A stretch of 64,000 nucleotides of DNA from Guyparkeria hydrothermalis (GCF_023555375.1 NZ_JAJSEE010000001.1:124001-188000); one strand, 5' to 3'; counted from the stretch's first letter, positions 1 through 9,966 are shown. The notes: generated from the sequence alone by a model not told the origin. Program-made: numbers and translations.

Positions 1-39
1 CTCCTACGGGGCACGATGGCTTGGCGGTCGTCGCCGTTC

Positions 40-1185
40 TCAGTGGATCGGTTCGTGGGTGAACTCGATCACGGCGCGGGCGTCATCCGCTGCCTGGGCA
101 AAGGCATCGGCGCCGGTACCGCTGTAGGTCGAACCACCGAACACGGCATCCATGATCGATTCGGTCCGCTCCACGAAGACGCCGTCGCCGTCCGGGTCGG
201 TCAGGTAGGTCACGCTGCCGCCGTGAATCGCGGTTCGATCATAGGCGAACCCGGATAGATCGTAATAGCCGTCCTCGGCATTGTTGATACCGAGAATGGT
301 GTTGAGGTAGACCACCGTATCGACCGTGATCGCTTTCGTCTTGGACGCGGCGCCCCCCAGGAACGCGGCGGCCTCCTGCAACGTCCAGCTGCCCTCGGTG
401 AGCGCGGCCCGGTACAGCGACAGGTTCGCCAGCGGCGAGTCGATGGTCAGTTCATTGCCATCGGCATCCACCACCAGGAACCGACCGGCGGCATCGGTCT
501 CGATCTCGCCATCGGCATCCAGCGACAGCGTGCGTAGCGCCTCCTCGAACGCGTGGTCCAGCACGGATGGCGGGGCACGGCCGACGTTTAGCCGCTCGAA
601 CTCCACTTCCTGCAACGCGTTCTCGTCGACCACCTCGGTAAAGCCTTCCGCCTCGGGGTCGTCGGAGGCGTAGGGGATCACGTTGCCGTCGGCATCCACG
701 AACTGCACCCGCCCCAGGTTGTCCAGCTCGGGCGAGCCGTCGGGTTCCCGCAGGATCACGTAGAGATCCCCGTACAGGCTGCCCTTGCCCGCCGAACCGC
801 CTTGAATGCGATCGAGGCTGTCTCGCCCCTGGCCGCGGAACACGCTATCGACCAGGTGCTGACTTCCGGACCCGGCATGGCCGCCGCCCTTGCCCCCGGT
901 GCCACCCTTGCCGCCCGGACCTTTCTTTCCATGGTCGCTGTCGGCGTGATCGTCCGTGTGGTCATCGGTGTGCGTCGTGCCGGTATCGTGGCCGCCGCCG
1001 GACGAATGCCCGCCACCGGCATGCCCCCCGGAATGACCGCCCTCGGCCGCCTGAACGGCCGGGACGGCGGTAAACGGCGCGGCAGGCCCCCTGTCGATGA
1101 ACATCGACCCCGAAACCAGCCCGGCGACGGCCAGGCTGGCAAACAACGGTCGATACGTGGTCTTGACCGAATTCGTGATCGTCAT
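40..1185 (-). CDS. Secreted Gly/His/Asp-rich protein, paralog of the next gene
   Basis: This 381-residue protein has no function I recognise. The start at 1185 is preceded by a GAGGGG ribosome site; longer upstream starts would read through the neighbour's terminator. Residues 1 to about 43 look like a signal peptide ending VQA/AEGG. A low-complexity His/Gly/Asp/Lys segment follows (about 44-105), then a folded-looking domain of about 250 residues ending EFTHEPIH. The domain carries repeated acidic phrases such as LDADGEIETDAAGR and DADGNELTID, possibly cation binding. It is homologous along its length to the gene at 1313-2500 except in the low-complexity part, so this is a tandem duplication. 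Export is well supported; role unknown. Confidence 0.8.
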   Translation of the reverse strand: MTITNSVKTTYRPLFASLAVAGLVSGSMFIDRGPAAPFTAVPAVQAAEGGHSGGHAGGGHSSGGGHDTGTTHTDDHTDDHADSDHGKKGPGGKGGTGGKGGGHAGSGSQHLVDSVFRGQGRDSLDRIQGGSAGKGSLYGDLYVILREPDGSPELDNLGRVQFVDADGNVIPYASDDPEAEGFTEVVDENALQEVEFERLNVGRAPPSVLDHAFEEALRTLSLDADGEIETDAAGRFLVVDADGNELTIDSPLANLSLYRAALTEGSWTLQEAAAFLGGAASKTKAITVDTVVYLNTILGINNAEDGYYDLSGFAYDRTAIHGGSVTYLTDPDGDGVFVERTESIMDAVFGGSTYSGTGADAFAQAADDARAVIEFTHEPIH

Positions 1186-1246
1186 TTGAATCCCCTCGGG
1201 ATTACCCGTTTGTGCTGATTGCTCGTCTTTCTTGAGAGCAATGGCG

Positions 1247-1276
1247 AAAAAAGACCCCCGGTGTACGGGGGTCTTC
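1247..1276 (-). terminator. Rho-independent terminator of the 1313-2500 gene
   Basis: Perfect 10-bp arms AAGACCCCCG / CGGGGGTCTT with a 5-nt loop, followed on the minus strand by a run of T (AAAAAA at 1247-1252 on the plus strand). It lies 37 bp beyond the stop codon of the 1313-2500 gene and ahead of the 40-1185 gene, so the two paralogs are probably separate transcripts or only weakly coupled. Confidence 0.85.
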
Positions 1277-1312
1277 AAGATGGCTACCAGCCATTCCACC
1301 TCACCAGGCGAA

Positions 1313-2500
1313 TCAGTGAATCGGTTCGTGGATGAACTCGATGACCTGCACGGCGTCGTCCGTGGACAAGGCGTAGCCCGTGGCGCCCTCGCCAGTGGCG
1401 GCTTCGCCATCGAACACGGCATCGACCAGCGGCTCGGTGACCGTGATGTAGGTCCCGTCACCTTCCGGATCGGTCAGGTAGCTCACCATGACACCGTCAT
1501 ACGCCTCGAGGCGATCGTAGGTGAAGCTCGCCAGGTCGACCCAATCCATGGTGGTGGCGCCCGTGTCCGGATCCGTGACCTCCTGGTTCAGGCCGAGGAT
1601 GGTGTTCAGGTAGACCACCATGTCGAGCGTCACGTTGCCGAACTTGCTCGCCGCGGCGGCCAGCAGGGAGTCGGTCTGGTCCAGGGTGAACGTCTCGTTG
1701 CCATCGATGTCGTCGTTCAGGCGGATAATCGCGTCCTGGTAGAGCGCCAGGTTCTCGAGCGGGGAGTCGATGGTGTAAACCACACCGTCAGCGTCCTCGA
1801 TCACGATGCGACCGGCCGCGTCGAACTCGAACACACCATCGGCATCCAGCGCGATCGTCTCGAGTGCCGTGTCAAGCGAGTGGCTCAGCACCGCCTGCGG
1901 AGACCGGGCGAGGTTCAGGCGGTCAAACGCGACTTCCTGAAGCAGAGACTCGTCGGCCACCTCCGTGAAGCCCTCGTCTTCCGGATCATCGGAGAGGTAC
2001 GGAATCACGTTGCCCTCGGCATCGAGGAGTTGCACGCGGCCTTCGTCATCCAGAATCGGCGCCCCCGTGAGCGGGTCGCGCAGGACGACGTACAGATCCC
2101 CGTACAAGTCACCCATGCGGTCACCGGCGTTCGGGTTGCCTCCACCCATGTCCGTGCTCGGACCATCGCCTTCCGGCGGCCCCTTGTCGTCCGGGCGACC
2201 ACTTCCACCGACGGCATCACGACCGCCAGCCCCCTGACCACGCAGCACGTCGTTGACATCCATGCTCTGCTGGCCACCGGAGATACCCCCGGCGCCACCG
2301 ATGCCACCCTGACCTTTCATGGCGCCACCGGCACCCTGGCCACCCTGACCGTGGTCGGAAGCCGCATGAACCGACGAGATCGGCATGAGGTTGTGCGTGT
2401 AGGTGTTACCGACCAGCATCGGCACTGCCAACACACCGGCCGCCACCAGGCTCGCGGTCAGGCGTTTGCGGTTGGTATTAAAAAGCGATTTCGTGTTCAT
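1313..2500 (-). CDS. Secreted Gly-rich protein, paralog of the 40-1185 product
   Basis: This 395-residue protein starts at 2500 behind a strong AAAGGAGG site. Residues 1-47 form a signal peptide (MNTKSLFNTNRKRL, hydrophobic core, VHA/ASD). A Gly/Gln-rich stretch (about 48-120, repeated GGQGAGG and GGIGG) precedes a domain matching the downstream paralog: LYGDLYV.LR near 133, then VIPYxSDDPExEGFTEV, DxxLQEVxFxRLN, and the shared tail VIEFIHEPIH. The linker composition differs between paralogs (His/Asp-rich in one, Gly-rich in the other) while the domain is conserved. No family name can be given. It may be surface or periplasmic; the outer-membrane barrel gene upstream is on the same strand but separated by a terminator. 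Confidence 0.82.
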   Translation of the reverse strand: MNTKSLFNTNRKRLTASLVAAGVLAVPMLVGNTYTHNLMPISSVHAASDHGQGGQGAGGAMKGQGGIGGAGGISGGQQSMDVNDVLRGQGAGGRDAVGGSGRPDDKGPPEGDGPSTDMGGGNPNAGDRMGDLYGDLYVVLRDPLTGAPILDDEGRVQLLDAEGNVIPYLSDDPEDEGFTEVADESLLQEVAFDRLNLARSPQAVLSHSLDTALETIALDADGVFEFDAAGRIVIEDADGVVYTIDSPLENLALYQDAIIRLNDDIDGNETFTLDQTDSLLAAAASKFGNVTLDMVVYLNTILGLNQEVTDPDTGATTMDWVDLASFTYDRLEAYDGVMVSYLTDPEGDGTYITVTEPLVDAVFDGEAATGEGATGYALSTDDAVQVIEFIHEPIH

Positions 2501-2736
2501 GAGGGAGCCTCCTTTCTCAGCTTTCCCAATTCACTCATATGCCCATAAACTTCTTGTGACAAGGTGGCAAGCCCATCAAATTTTACAGACCAGACCAACA
2601 CGGATTTATCAAACCAACTACCGAATAAATCCACAGAAAAACAGTCGGTTACCTGATCGCGCGACTGGCGCCATTTGGGCCCTCCACCGCCGTTTTCACC
2701 TGAGGACTCAGCGCCCAACATCCCCCGGAAATACGA

Positions 2737-2767
2737 AACCCCGCTCGACGGCGGGGTTATTTTTGCG
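2737..2767. terminator. Terminator hairpin between barrel gene and secreted-protein gene
   Basis: Perfect 8-bp arms AACCCCGC / GCGGGGTT around a 6-nt loop. T-rich flanks occur on both strands (ATTTTT on plus, TTTCGTATTT on minus), so it can end the minus-strand barrel transcript. The 300 bp between 2501 and 2801 hold only this hairpin and an AT-rich stretch (about 2530-2660), probably the promoter of the 1313-2500 gene; I see no gene there. Confidence 0.7.
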
Positions 2768-2801
2768 CGGTCAAATGGAACCGCCCCAGGGCGGAAACGG
2801 G

Positions 2802-5480
2802 CTAGAAACGGAAGCCTACCCCGAGCCGGAACTGATCGATCTCGTTGTCCACTTTCACCGTGTCGGTATTGTCGTGGGTGGTCGCGAACCGGATGTCACC
2901 GTAGTCCGTGCGGTTGTAGTCCAGCCGCACGAAGGTGTTGGGCGTCAGCGGCAGCTCGGCACCCAGGCCGATGCGCGTGCCGATCTCGCTGACATCGCGA
3001 TTGATGTCGTTGTCCGGGTTCTCGCCCTTGCGATAGCGATAGTTGAACTGGCTACGCGCCTTGCCCAGCCGGGCGTAGAGCAGCGTGCCGTTGTCCAGCT
3101 GGTAACCCAACCGCGCCGATAGCGCTTGGCCGCCCTTCTGCTCCACGGAAAAATCGCGACCGGTGGGTTCGCGTAGGTGCTCCCATTCCGCGCCGCTGTT
3201 CTCGACGTCCAGTTCCAGGCCGAGATAGATCCGATCCCACTGCCAGCCGTAACCGGTAAACACGCCGGTGCTTACGCCGTCGTTGCCAAAGCTGGCCTGC
3301 AGGCGAGAGCGGCCCGGGTTGGAGCCACCGTCGTTATGAATCGCATCGAGATCGGAGCGCAGCAGGGTGTGCCCGACCTGTGCACCGGCGTAGAAGCCAC
3401 CAATATCGCCCTCCGTCGGATCAACCGGTGCGTAGTCCTGGGCGCCGAAGCGCCAACCCAGGCCGAGGCGGAACAGCCCTTCCCGGGTTTCGAACCGCTC
3501 CACGCCGTCGGGCGTGGTGTTGTAGACCACGTCGTAGCCATCGTAATCCGTGATGCTGTAACCCATGCGCCAGAACAGGTGCTTGCCCGCCGGCACGTCG
3601 ACACCCACCCCGTAGCTGGTGCCGGTCTGGTCGTCCGACTCGTCCGCGGCGTTCTGCGGGGCGTCGTTGGCCTGGTAGAAGGTGTCGAACTCGCTACGGA
3701 CCATGCCGAGCTGCCCGTAAAGCAGCGCCCCGTTGGCCAGCACTCGACCGCCGCGGAGACTCGCCCCCCAGCTGTCGTTCATGTCCAACGAAAAGGTGCG
3801 GCTGGTCGACTTGTCCTTGGCATGATCCCAGTCGGCACCGCTGCGGGCGCCCTCGATCTCGATACCGCCATACCAGTGGTTGGCGGTCGTCAGGCCCCAG
3901 CCGGCGAACAAGCCGGTGTTCCAGCCGTTGCCGACCATGGTGGCGGTATCGGTGCCTTGCTCGCCGCGCGGGCCGGTGGTGTCGGTAGCCATGCCACTCA
4001 CCCCGGCCTGCGCACCGGCGTAGAAACCGCCGCCGAGTCCGGAACCGCGCGTGTCGGCCAACCCGGAGAACGTGCCCGCAACGACCGCCGGCTCACGCAC
4101 CGGGTAGAGCAATGCCTTCAAGCGCAGGTAGAACTGGTCACGCTGGTAGTTGCCGTCGAACAGGTCGCCGTTGAACTGATCCTGCTTTTCATTGAACGGG
4201 GCGCGGAAATCGGAGTCGCGCTGGAAGTGGCGGTAGTCGAACTGCAGCAGGAGGTTCCGGGTCAGCCGGTACTCGACACCCACCCCGGCACTGATCAGGT
4301 CGTCGGTGCGATCGACCTCCTGGTAGTCCACCTGACCGTAGGAGGCCAGCGCGGAGAGGGTCGTGCGGGGCGTCAAGCGGTGCTCGACACTGGCCTCGGC
4401 GCGGCTGTAGAGGTAGCCAGACGACACCACCGGCACCCCATCCTCGATCTGCCAGTAGGTGGTCTCCTCGAGAGACCGATCGATCGCACCGCGCAGGCGA
4501 GTGAATGGCGTGACCTGCCAGTTCACCTGCGCTCCGACGTCGGGCGTCGTGATCGAGGAAAAACGCGGGTCGTCATAATCCTGGTAAAGCAGGCCGCCGT
4601 ATACCTCGCCGCTGACCCCCGAACCGGAATCGAAGGTGGCACCCACGGCAAGCCGTTGCCCATCCGAATCACGGCGGTAATCCAGGTCGTCGCGTGAATC
4701 CCGGTAACGGCGGGTCTCCGTCGAGGCCTGGACGAACGGCTGCACCCGGGGGGAGTGGAGGTAGGTCAGTCGCGCGCCGAGGGCGTAGATATCCCGGTCG
4801 CGGTCGTCATGGTTGATCGGTACACCGTCGACAGTGATACCGCTGTCGTAGTCGAGGCGCTGGGCGGTGCCGCCGAGGCGCAGCACGGTCCGGCCGATGC
4901 GCCGGGCGTAACCGCCGTGGGCATCCAGGCTGTCGTAGGTCACCGGCTCGATCCCGGCCGCGCCCTCCGGCGAGGTGCGATCCTCGTGCGTCCGGGTATA
5001 GCCCAGGCCACCGAAGACGTTCGACACCGTGTTGATGTCGTAGCGCCCATCGGCATTGAGCCAGAAGTCGTCGTAGTTCTCGTCGCTGTTGTCGCGGTAG
5101 CGCGCGAGGTCGGCCCCGGCGTTGAAGTTCAGCTCGTGGCTGTCCCAGTCCGAACGCACCGCCAGGCTGGGCGAGAGGATGCCGACAGTATCCGCGGTCT
5201 CGTCCTCGATCGGGCCCCGGGGGTCGTCCTTGTCGACCGGCACCGACCCGTTCACGCCGTAGATGTTGGTGTCGTACAGCGTGGTCACGGTCAGCTGGGG
5301 GAAGAACAGAAAACCGCCCAGGGCGTGGCCACTGGACGGCGTTTCACTCGACGCGTTTTCCGCTGCCGACGCACCGGGCTTGGCCGGTAGTGGAGCCGCG
5401 TCCTAGGCATAAACGGTCAGCGGACCGACGGACACCGCGCCGAGGGCGATGGCAATCGACCGGGAAAGGCGTGTGGACAT
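2802..5480 (-). pseudogene. Triple beta-barrel outer-membrane protein with in-frame amber codon after its signal peptide
   Basis: The natural start is ATG at 5480 behind AAGGAGG. It encodes a 25-residue signal peptide (MSTRLSRSIAIALG...TVYA), then TAG at 5405-5403, then the same frame continues (DAAPLPAKPG...) into an open frame of over 860 codons ending FRLGVGFRF, a classic barrel C-terminus with terminal Phe. The only later start, GTG at 5288, has no ribosome site and would lack export. After the Pro-rich linker there is a BBP2/DUF2320-like porin barrel (about 400 residues), then two OmpA-size barrels, each beginning GGFYAGAQ. CAG-to-TAG at the cleavage site would explain the stop. It may be a fresh pseudogene, a suppressed gene or a base error. 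A small GGTTG/CAACC inverted repeat lies about 105 bp upstream. Confidence 0.72.
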
Positions 5481-5730
5481 GGCAGACCTCCTTCTGCGCA
5501 GGCGGTCGAGATGACGGATCCCTTCATGGATCACTCGCCTGTATGCCCACTTAGATACGCCTGATGAGGTGAAATGTCGATTAGGTTGTTAAGCAACCGT
5601 TGCAACGTCGCGACACGCGGACGATTCGGCCTTACACGATCTCCACGGGGGCGAGTCAATCGGCGCCGCCCCGTCCGGGCCCGGTGGCCAGCTGACGTGA
5701 TGGCTCATCGAACCCGTGCATGACCCCCGA

Positions 5731-6024
5731 TCAGCCGCGCACCAGCACGGCGCCGGGCGGCACGTGGTGTTGAAGATCGCGACAATTGCCCGGCGGCGGC
5801 TGGTCGCCCGGGCTGCGATCCGGGTACCAGATACGGCATTCGCCCGGTGGCGGCAGATGGCCGGCCGGGATGCTCACCGGGGTGAGCGAGGGATCACCGC
5901 CCGGGTGGATGATGACCGTGCGTTGATCGCCTCCCGGACCCGTCATGGCACAGCCGGCAAGGAACACCAACCCCGCAAGGATCGCCCCTCTGACGGCTAG
6001 GCGGCCGGTCACCACTCGATTCAT
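5731..6024 (-). CDS. Small putative lipoprotein with PPPGxCRIWYPxxxPGxQPPPGxC motif
   Basis: The 97-residue product has an N-terminal hydrophobic segment ending in a lipobox LAGC (Cys25), so it should be a lipoprotein. The mature part carries the Pro/Cys motif PPPGECRIWYPDRSPGDQ followed by PPPGNC, which I recall from small uncharacterised proteobacterial envelope proteins. Its ATG overlaps the stop of the AGCS symporter by 4 bp (ATGA), so it is translationally coupled to that gene. Function unknown. Confidence 0.72.
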   Translation of the reverse strand: MNRVVTGRLAVRGAILAGLVFLAGCAMTGPGGDQRTVIIHPGGDPSLTPVSIPAGHLPPPGECRIWYPDRSPGDQPPPGNCRDLQHHVPPGAVLVRG

Positions 6025-7382
6025 GGTTTCGTCTCCCGGTTTTCGGCGCGGGCGAAGTACTCGCGCGTGATGGCGAACACGGTGCCCGACAGGGCGATCA
6101 ACGCGATCAGGTTCGGGATGGCCATCAGGGCATTAAGGATGTCGGCCACCAGCCAGATCAGCTCGAGGTTGGCGATCGCCCCGATAAACAACGCCCCCAC
6201 CCAGACGTAGCGGTATGGCTTGATCACCTTCACGCCGAACAGGTACTCGGCACTTCGCTCACCGTAGTAGCTCCAGGCCACGATGGTGGTGAAGGCGAAC
6301 AGGACCAGCCCGCCGGTGACCACCCAGTTACCCCCGCCCAGGCTCTGGGCGAAGGCCGCCGAGGTGAGCGCCGCGCCGCTCTCGCCAGTCTCCCAGACAC
6401 CGGAAAGCACGATCACCAGCGCGGTCATGGTGCAGATGATGATGGTGTCGATGAAGGTGCCCAGCATCGCGATGGTGCCCTGGCGGACCGGGTCGTTGGT
6501 CTGTGCCGCGGCGTGGGCGATCGGCGCCGAGCCCAGGCCCGCCTCGTTGGAGAAGATGCCGCGGGCGACCCCGAAGCGGATCGCCGCCCAGACGGCCGCC
6601 CCGGCGAACCCGCCGGTCGCCGCCGTGCCGGTAAAGGCGTCACTGACGATCTGCGCGAGGGCCGCCGGCACGTCGGTGATGTTCAGCAGGATGATCACCA
6701 GGGCAAAGCCGACGTAGAGAATCGCCATCGACGGCACCAGGTACTCGGCCAGGTGCGCGATGCGGCGGATGCCGCCGATGATCACCACGAACACCAGCGC
6801 GGCCAGCACCAGACCGGTGGCCCAGTCGGGAATGGCGAGGTTGGACTCGAGCACGTCGGCCACCGAGTTGGCCTGCACGGTGTTGCCGATGCCGAAGGCG
6901 GCGATCATGGCGAACAGGGCAAAGGCCGCGCCCAGCCATTTCCACTTCGCGCCCATGCCGTTCTTGATGTAGTACATCGGCCCGCCCACGTAGCGACCGC
7001 GCTCGTCGACCTCGCGATAGCGCACCGCCAGCACGGCCTCGGAATACTTGGTCGCCATGCCCACCAGCGCGGTCAGCCACATCCAGAAGATCGCGCCGGG
7101 CCCGCCCAGGGCGATCGCGGTGGCCACCCCGGCGATGTTGCCCGTGCCGATGGTCGCCGAGAGCGCCGTGGCCAGGGCCTGGAAGGGGGTGATGTCGCCC
7201 CGGTCGTCCTTGCCCGCGTGACGGCCACGGAACAGCTGGCGAAAGCCGTAGCCGATGCGACGGATCGGCATGCCGCGCAGCCCGGCGGTGAGATACACCC
7301 CCGTGCCGAGCAACAGGGCCAACATCACCGGCCCCCAGACGAATCCACTGATGCTGCCAAGAAACTCGGTCACTGCGTCCAT
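6021..7382 (-). CDS. AGCS-family sodium:alanine/glycine symporter
   Basis: The 453-residue, multi-spanning inner-membrane protein matches the alanine-or-glycine:cation symporter family. It starts MDAVTEFLGSISGFVWGPVML, has the characteristic ATALSATIGTGNIAGVATAI segment near residues 67-86, GPGAIFWMWLTALVGMATK, and the ARGIFSNEAGLGSAPIAHAA signature near 275. Length is normal for the family. The probable site GGGAG lies about 12 nt before ATG 7382. The lipoprotein gene downstream overlaps by 4 bp. Substrate (alanine, glycine or related, driven by sodium) is inferred from the family; sodium coupling would suit a halophile. Confidence 0.93.
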   Translation of the reverse strand: MDAVTEFLGSISGFVWGPVMLALLLGTGVYLTAGLRGMPIRRIGYGFRQLFRGRHAGKDDRGDITPFQALATALSATIGTGNIAGVATAIALGGPGAIFWMWLTALVGMATKYSEAVLAVRYREVDERGRYVGGPMYYIKNGMGAKWKWLGAAFALFAMIAAFGIGNTVQANSVADVLESNLAIPDWATGLVLAALVFVVIIGGIRRIAHLAEYLVPSMAILYVGFALVIILLNITDVPAALAQIVSDAFTGTAATGGFAGAAVWAAIRFGVARGIFSNEAGLGSAPIAHAAAQTNDPVRQGTIAMLGTFIDTIIICTMTALVIVLSGVWETGESGAALTSAAFAQSLGGGNWVVTGGLVLFAFTTIVAWSYYGERSAEYLFGVKVIKPYRYVWVGALFIGAIANLELIWLVADILNALMAIPNLIALIALSGTVFAITREYFARAENRETKP

Positions 7383-7566
7383 CGTGTCTGCTCACTCCCT
7401 TTGGTGATTTCGCGTGGGTGGTTCGCGCGCAATAGCTGCAAACCCTAACCGGTTTTCCCGCCGATATGCCAGTGCGATGGGCACCTGACGCCCGTTTGAC
7501 CGCTACCACGGTGTCGAGCGCATGCTAGTCTCGGTTGCATCGTCCCCACGGACTCGAGAGGCACTC

Positions 7567-9966
7567 ATGGCCGACGCGCCTACCCGGCTGGAAGCCGATC
7601 AACTCTACCGCCCCTGCCCGGCGAGCTCGTTGCCGTTCGAGACGACCGCCGAGCTCGATCCGCCGGCCGCCCCGCCGGGCCAGGAGCGGGCGCTCGAGGC
7701 CCTGACCTTCGGCACCGAGATCGCTGACGGGGGCTTCAACCTCTATGCCCTCGGCGCGACCGGCAGCGGCAAGTACGCCGTGGTGCGCGACTTCCTCGAG
7801 CAGCGCGCGCGCCGGGATGCCCCGCCGCCGAGCTGGGCCTACGTGTACAACTTCGACGACCCGGACAAGCCCCGCCTGCTAAAACTGCCCGCCCGGGCCG
7901 GGCGCGACCTGCAAACGGAGCTGGACAACCTGGTCAACGAGTTCCGCACGGCCATTCCGGCGGTGTTCGAGAGCGACGAGTACCACAACCGCATCCAGGA
8001 ACTGCGCGAAACCTACAAGCGCCGCCAGCACGAGGCCATCGCCGCGATCAGCAAGGAGGCCGAGGCGCGGCATATCGCGATGGTCAGCACCCCCAACGGT
8101 TTCACGCTGGGTCCCTATCGAGACGGAAGGATCCTCGACCCCGAGGCGTTCAGCGAGCTGCCCGAGGAAGAGCAGAAGGCCTGGCAGGCGGCCATCGACG
8201 AGCTCGAGGTCAAACTCAAACAGACGCTGCAGCAGATCCCGAAATGGCAGAAGGAGGCGCGCGAGCGCCTGCAGGCGCTTAACGAGGAGATGCTGCGCGT
8301 GGCGGTTGGTCAGCAACTGCAGGCCCTCGAGGAACGCTGGGCGCGCCTGCCCGACGTGACCCGGTTCATCGGCTCGATCCGGGACGACATCATCTCGCAC
8401 GTCAACGACCTCGAGGACGACAGCAGCGCCGTTCCCGAGGAGATCCTCAACCAGTACCAGATCAACCTGATCGTCGATAACGCCGAGCTGCACGGCGCGC
8501 CGGTGATCTACGAGGACCTACCTACCCACGCACGCCTGATCGGGCGCATCGAGCACTACTTCCGGGAAGGCGCGCTGCTCACCGACTTCCGCCTGATCCG
8601 GGCCGGCGCCCTGCACCGGGCCAACGGTGGGTACCTGATCCTGCACGCCCGCCAGATCCTGATGCAGCCATTCGCCTGGGAAACGCTCAAGCGGGCGATC
8701 TACGGCAAGCAGGTCCGGATCGAGTCGCTGGAGCAGCTCTACGCGGTGTTCACCACGATCACGCTCGAGCCGGACCCGATCCCGCTCAACGTCAAGGTGG
8801 TGCTGATCGGCGACCGCCTGCTCTATTACCTGCTGGCCGAGTACGACCCGGATTTCGCCAAGCTGTTCAAGGTCCAGGCCGACTTCGAGGACACCCTGCC
8901 CCGCGCCGCCGAGAGCGAGATGGACTACGCCCGCACGCTGGCCGCGATCGCCCGACGGGACGGTCTCAAGCCGCTGGACCGGGGCGCTGTCGCCCGCAGC
9001 ATCGAGCACGCCAGCCGCCTGGCCGACGATCGCGACAAGCTCGCCGCCGGGACCCGCCCGATGGCCGACCTGCTCGCGGAGGCCAACCACCTGGCCGGCA
9101 CCAGTCACGCCAACCACATCGCCGGTCACCACGTCGAGATGGCCATCCGCCGCCAGGAGCAGCGCGCCGAGCGGCTGCGCGAGCGGGCGGTCGAGGCGAT
9201 CCTGCGCGGCACGCTGAACGTGCCCACCCAGGGCGAACGGGTCGGCGCGGTCAACGGGCTTGCCGTCAGCGAGCTGGGGGGATTCCGTTTCGGGCTGCCC
9301 ACGCGCATCACCGCCACCGCCCGCCCGGGCCGCGGCCAGGTGGTCGACATCGAACGCGAGGCCAAGCTCGGCGGCAACATCCACGCCAAGGCGGTGATGA
9401 TCCTCTCGCGCTATCTCGCCAGCCGCTACGCCCCGGACGGCGAGTTGTCCCTGTCGGCCAGCCTCGCCTTCGAACAGATGTACGGCTCGATCGACGGCGA
9501 TTCGGCCTCGGTGGCCGAGGTCGCCGCCCTGGTCTCGGCGATCGCTCGGGTATCGATCCGCCAGTCATTCGCGGTGACCGGCTCGATCAACCAGCTCGGC
9601 GAGGTGCAGGCCATCGGTGGGGTCAACGAGAAGATCGAGGGCTTTTTCCGCATCTGCCGCGACCGAGGGCTCGATGGCTCGCACGGGGTGATTATCCCGG
9701 CGAGCAACCGGCCGCACCTGATGCTCGACCCGGAGGTGCGTAGCGCGGTCGGGGCCGGTCGCTTCGCCATCCACGCGATCGAGCACGTCGAGCAGGCCCT
9801 CGACTTACTCACCGGGCTGGAGCCGGGGGAACGCGATACACACGGCAACTTCCCGCCCGAGAGCCTCAATGGCCGCGTGGTCGAACGCCTCGCTCGCTTC
9901 GCCCGCGCCACGCGTCACGATCGCGGGCGGGATCGACACGAGCCTGACGGGACCGGGCCGGGATGA
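7567..9966 (+). CDS. LonB-like ATP-dependent protease
   Basis: The 799-residue cytoplasmic AAA+ protease belongs to the Lon family with an AAA_32-type N-terminal region, not the classic LonA architecture. Walker A is GATGSGK (about 62-68); a coiled, Glu/Arg-rich insertion spans about 120-270; ANGGYLILHA lies near 350. The Lon_C proteolytic domain shows the Ser/Lys dyad: Ser646 in DGDSAS and Lys689 in NEKIEG, 43 residues apart as in other Lon proteases. The start at 7567 is chosen for its GAGAGG site; an in-frame start at 7522 has none. Its stop overlaps the next gene's ATG (ATGA), suggesting a stress-response pair. Confidence 0.9.
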   Translation: MADAPTRLEADQLYRPCPASSLPFETTAELDPPAAPPGQERALEALTFGTEIADGGFNLYALGATGSGKYAVVRDFLEQRARRDAPPPSWAYVYNFDDPDKPRLLKLPARAGRDLQTELDNLVNEFRTAIPAVFESDEYHNRIQELRETYKRRQHEAIAAISKEAEARHIAMVSTPNGFTLGPYRDGRILDPEAFSELPEEEQKAWQAAIDELEVKLKQTLQQIPKWQKEARERLQALNEEMLRVAVGQQLQALEERWARLPDVTRFIGSIRDDIISHVNDLEDDSSAVPEEILNQYQINLIVDNAELHGAPVIYEDLPTHARLIGRIEHYFREGALLTDFRLIRAGALHRANGGYLILHARQILMQPFAWETLKRAIYGKQVRIESLEQLYAVFTTITLEPDPIPLNVKVVLIGDRLLYYLLAEYDPDFAKLFKVQADFEDTLPRAAESEMDYARTLAAIARRDGLKPLDRGAVARSIEHASRLADDRDKLAAGTRPMADLLAEANHLAGTSHANHIAGHHVEMAIRRQEQRAERLRERAVEAILRGTLNVPTQGERVGAVNGLAVSELGGFRFGLPTRITATARPGRGQVVDIEREAKLGGNIHAKAVMILSRYLASRYAPDGELSLSASLAFEQMYGSIDGDSASVAEVAALVSAIARVSIRQSFAVTGSINQLGEVQAIGGVNEKIEGFFRICRDRGLDGSHGVIIPASNRPHLMLDPEVRSAVGAGRFAIHAIEHVEQALDLLTGLEPGERDTHGNFPPESLNGRVVERLARFARATRHDRGRDRHEPDGTGPG

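Noticed and set aside
1232-2548. 438-codon plus-strand frame opposite the secreted-protein gene
   Set aside because: It is the antisense of a gene with a signal peptide, strong ribosome site and a paralog; its own product has no fold-like pattern.
2497-2721. 74-residue minus-strand frame upstream of the 1313-2500 gene
   Set aside because: It covers the promoter and ribosome site of the real gene and has no start signal.
3177-4697. 506-codon plus-strand frame opposite the barrel gene
   Set aside because: High GC keeps antisense frames open. The minus strand shows alternating barrel strands and a terminal Phe; the plus product is Val/Arg/Gly noise.
5500-5600. Possible riboswitch upstream of the barrel gene
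   Set aside because: Only a short GGTTG/CAACC stem is visible; no known riboswitch core was found.
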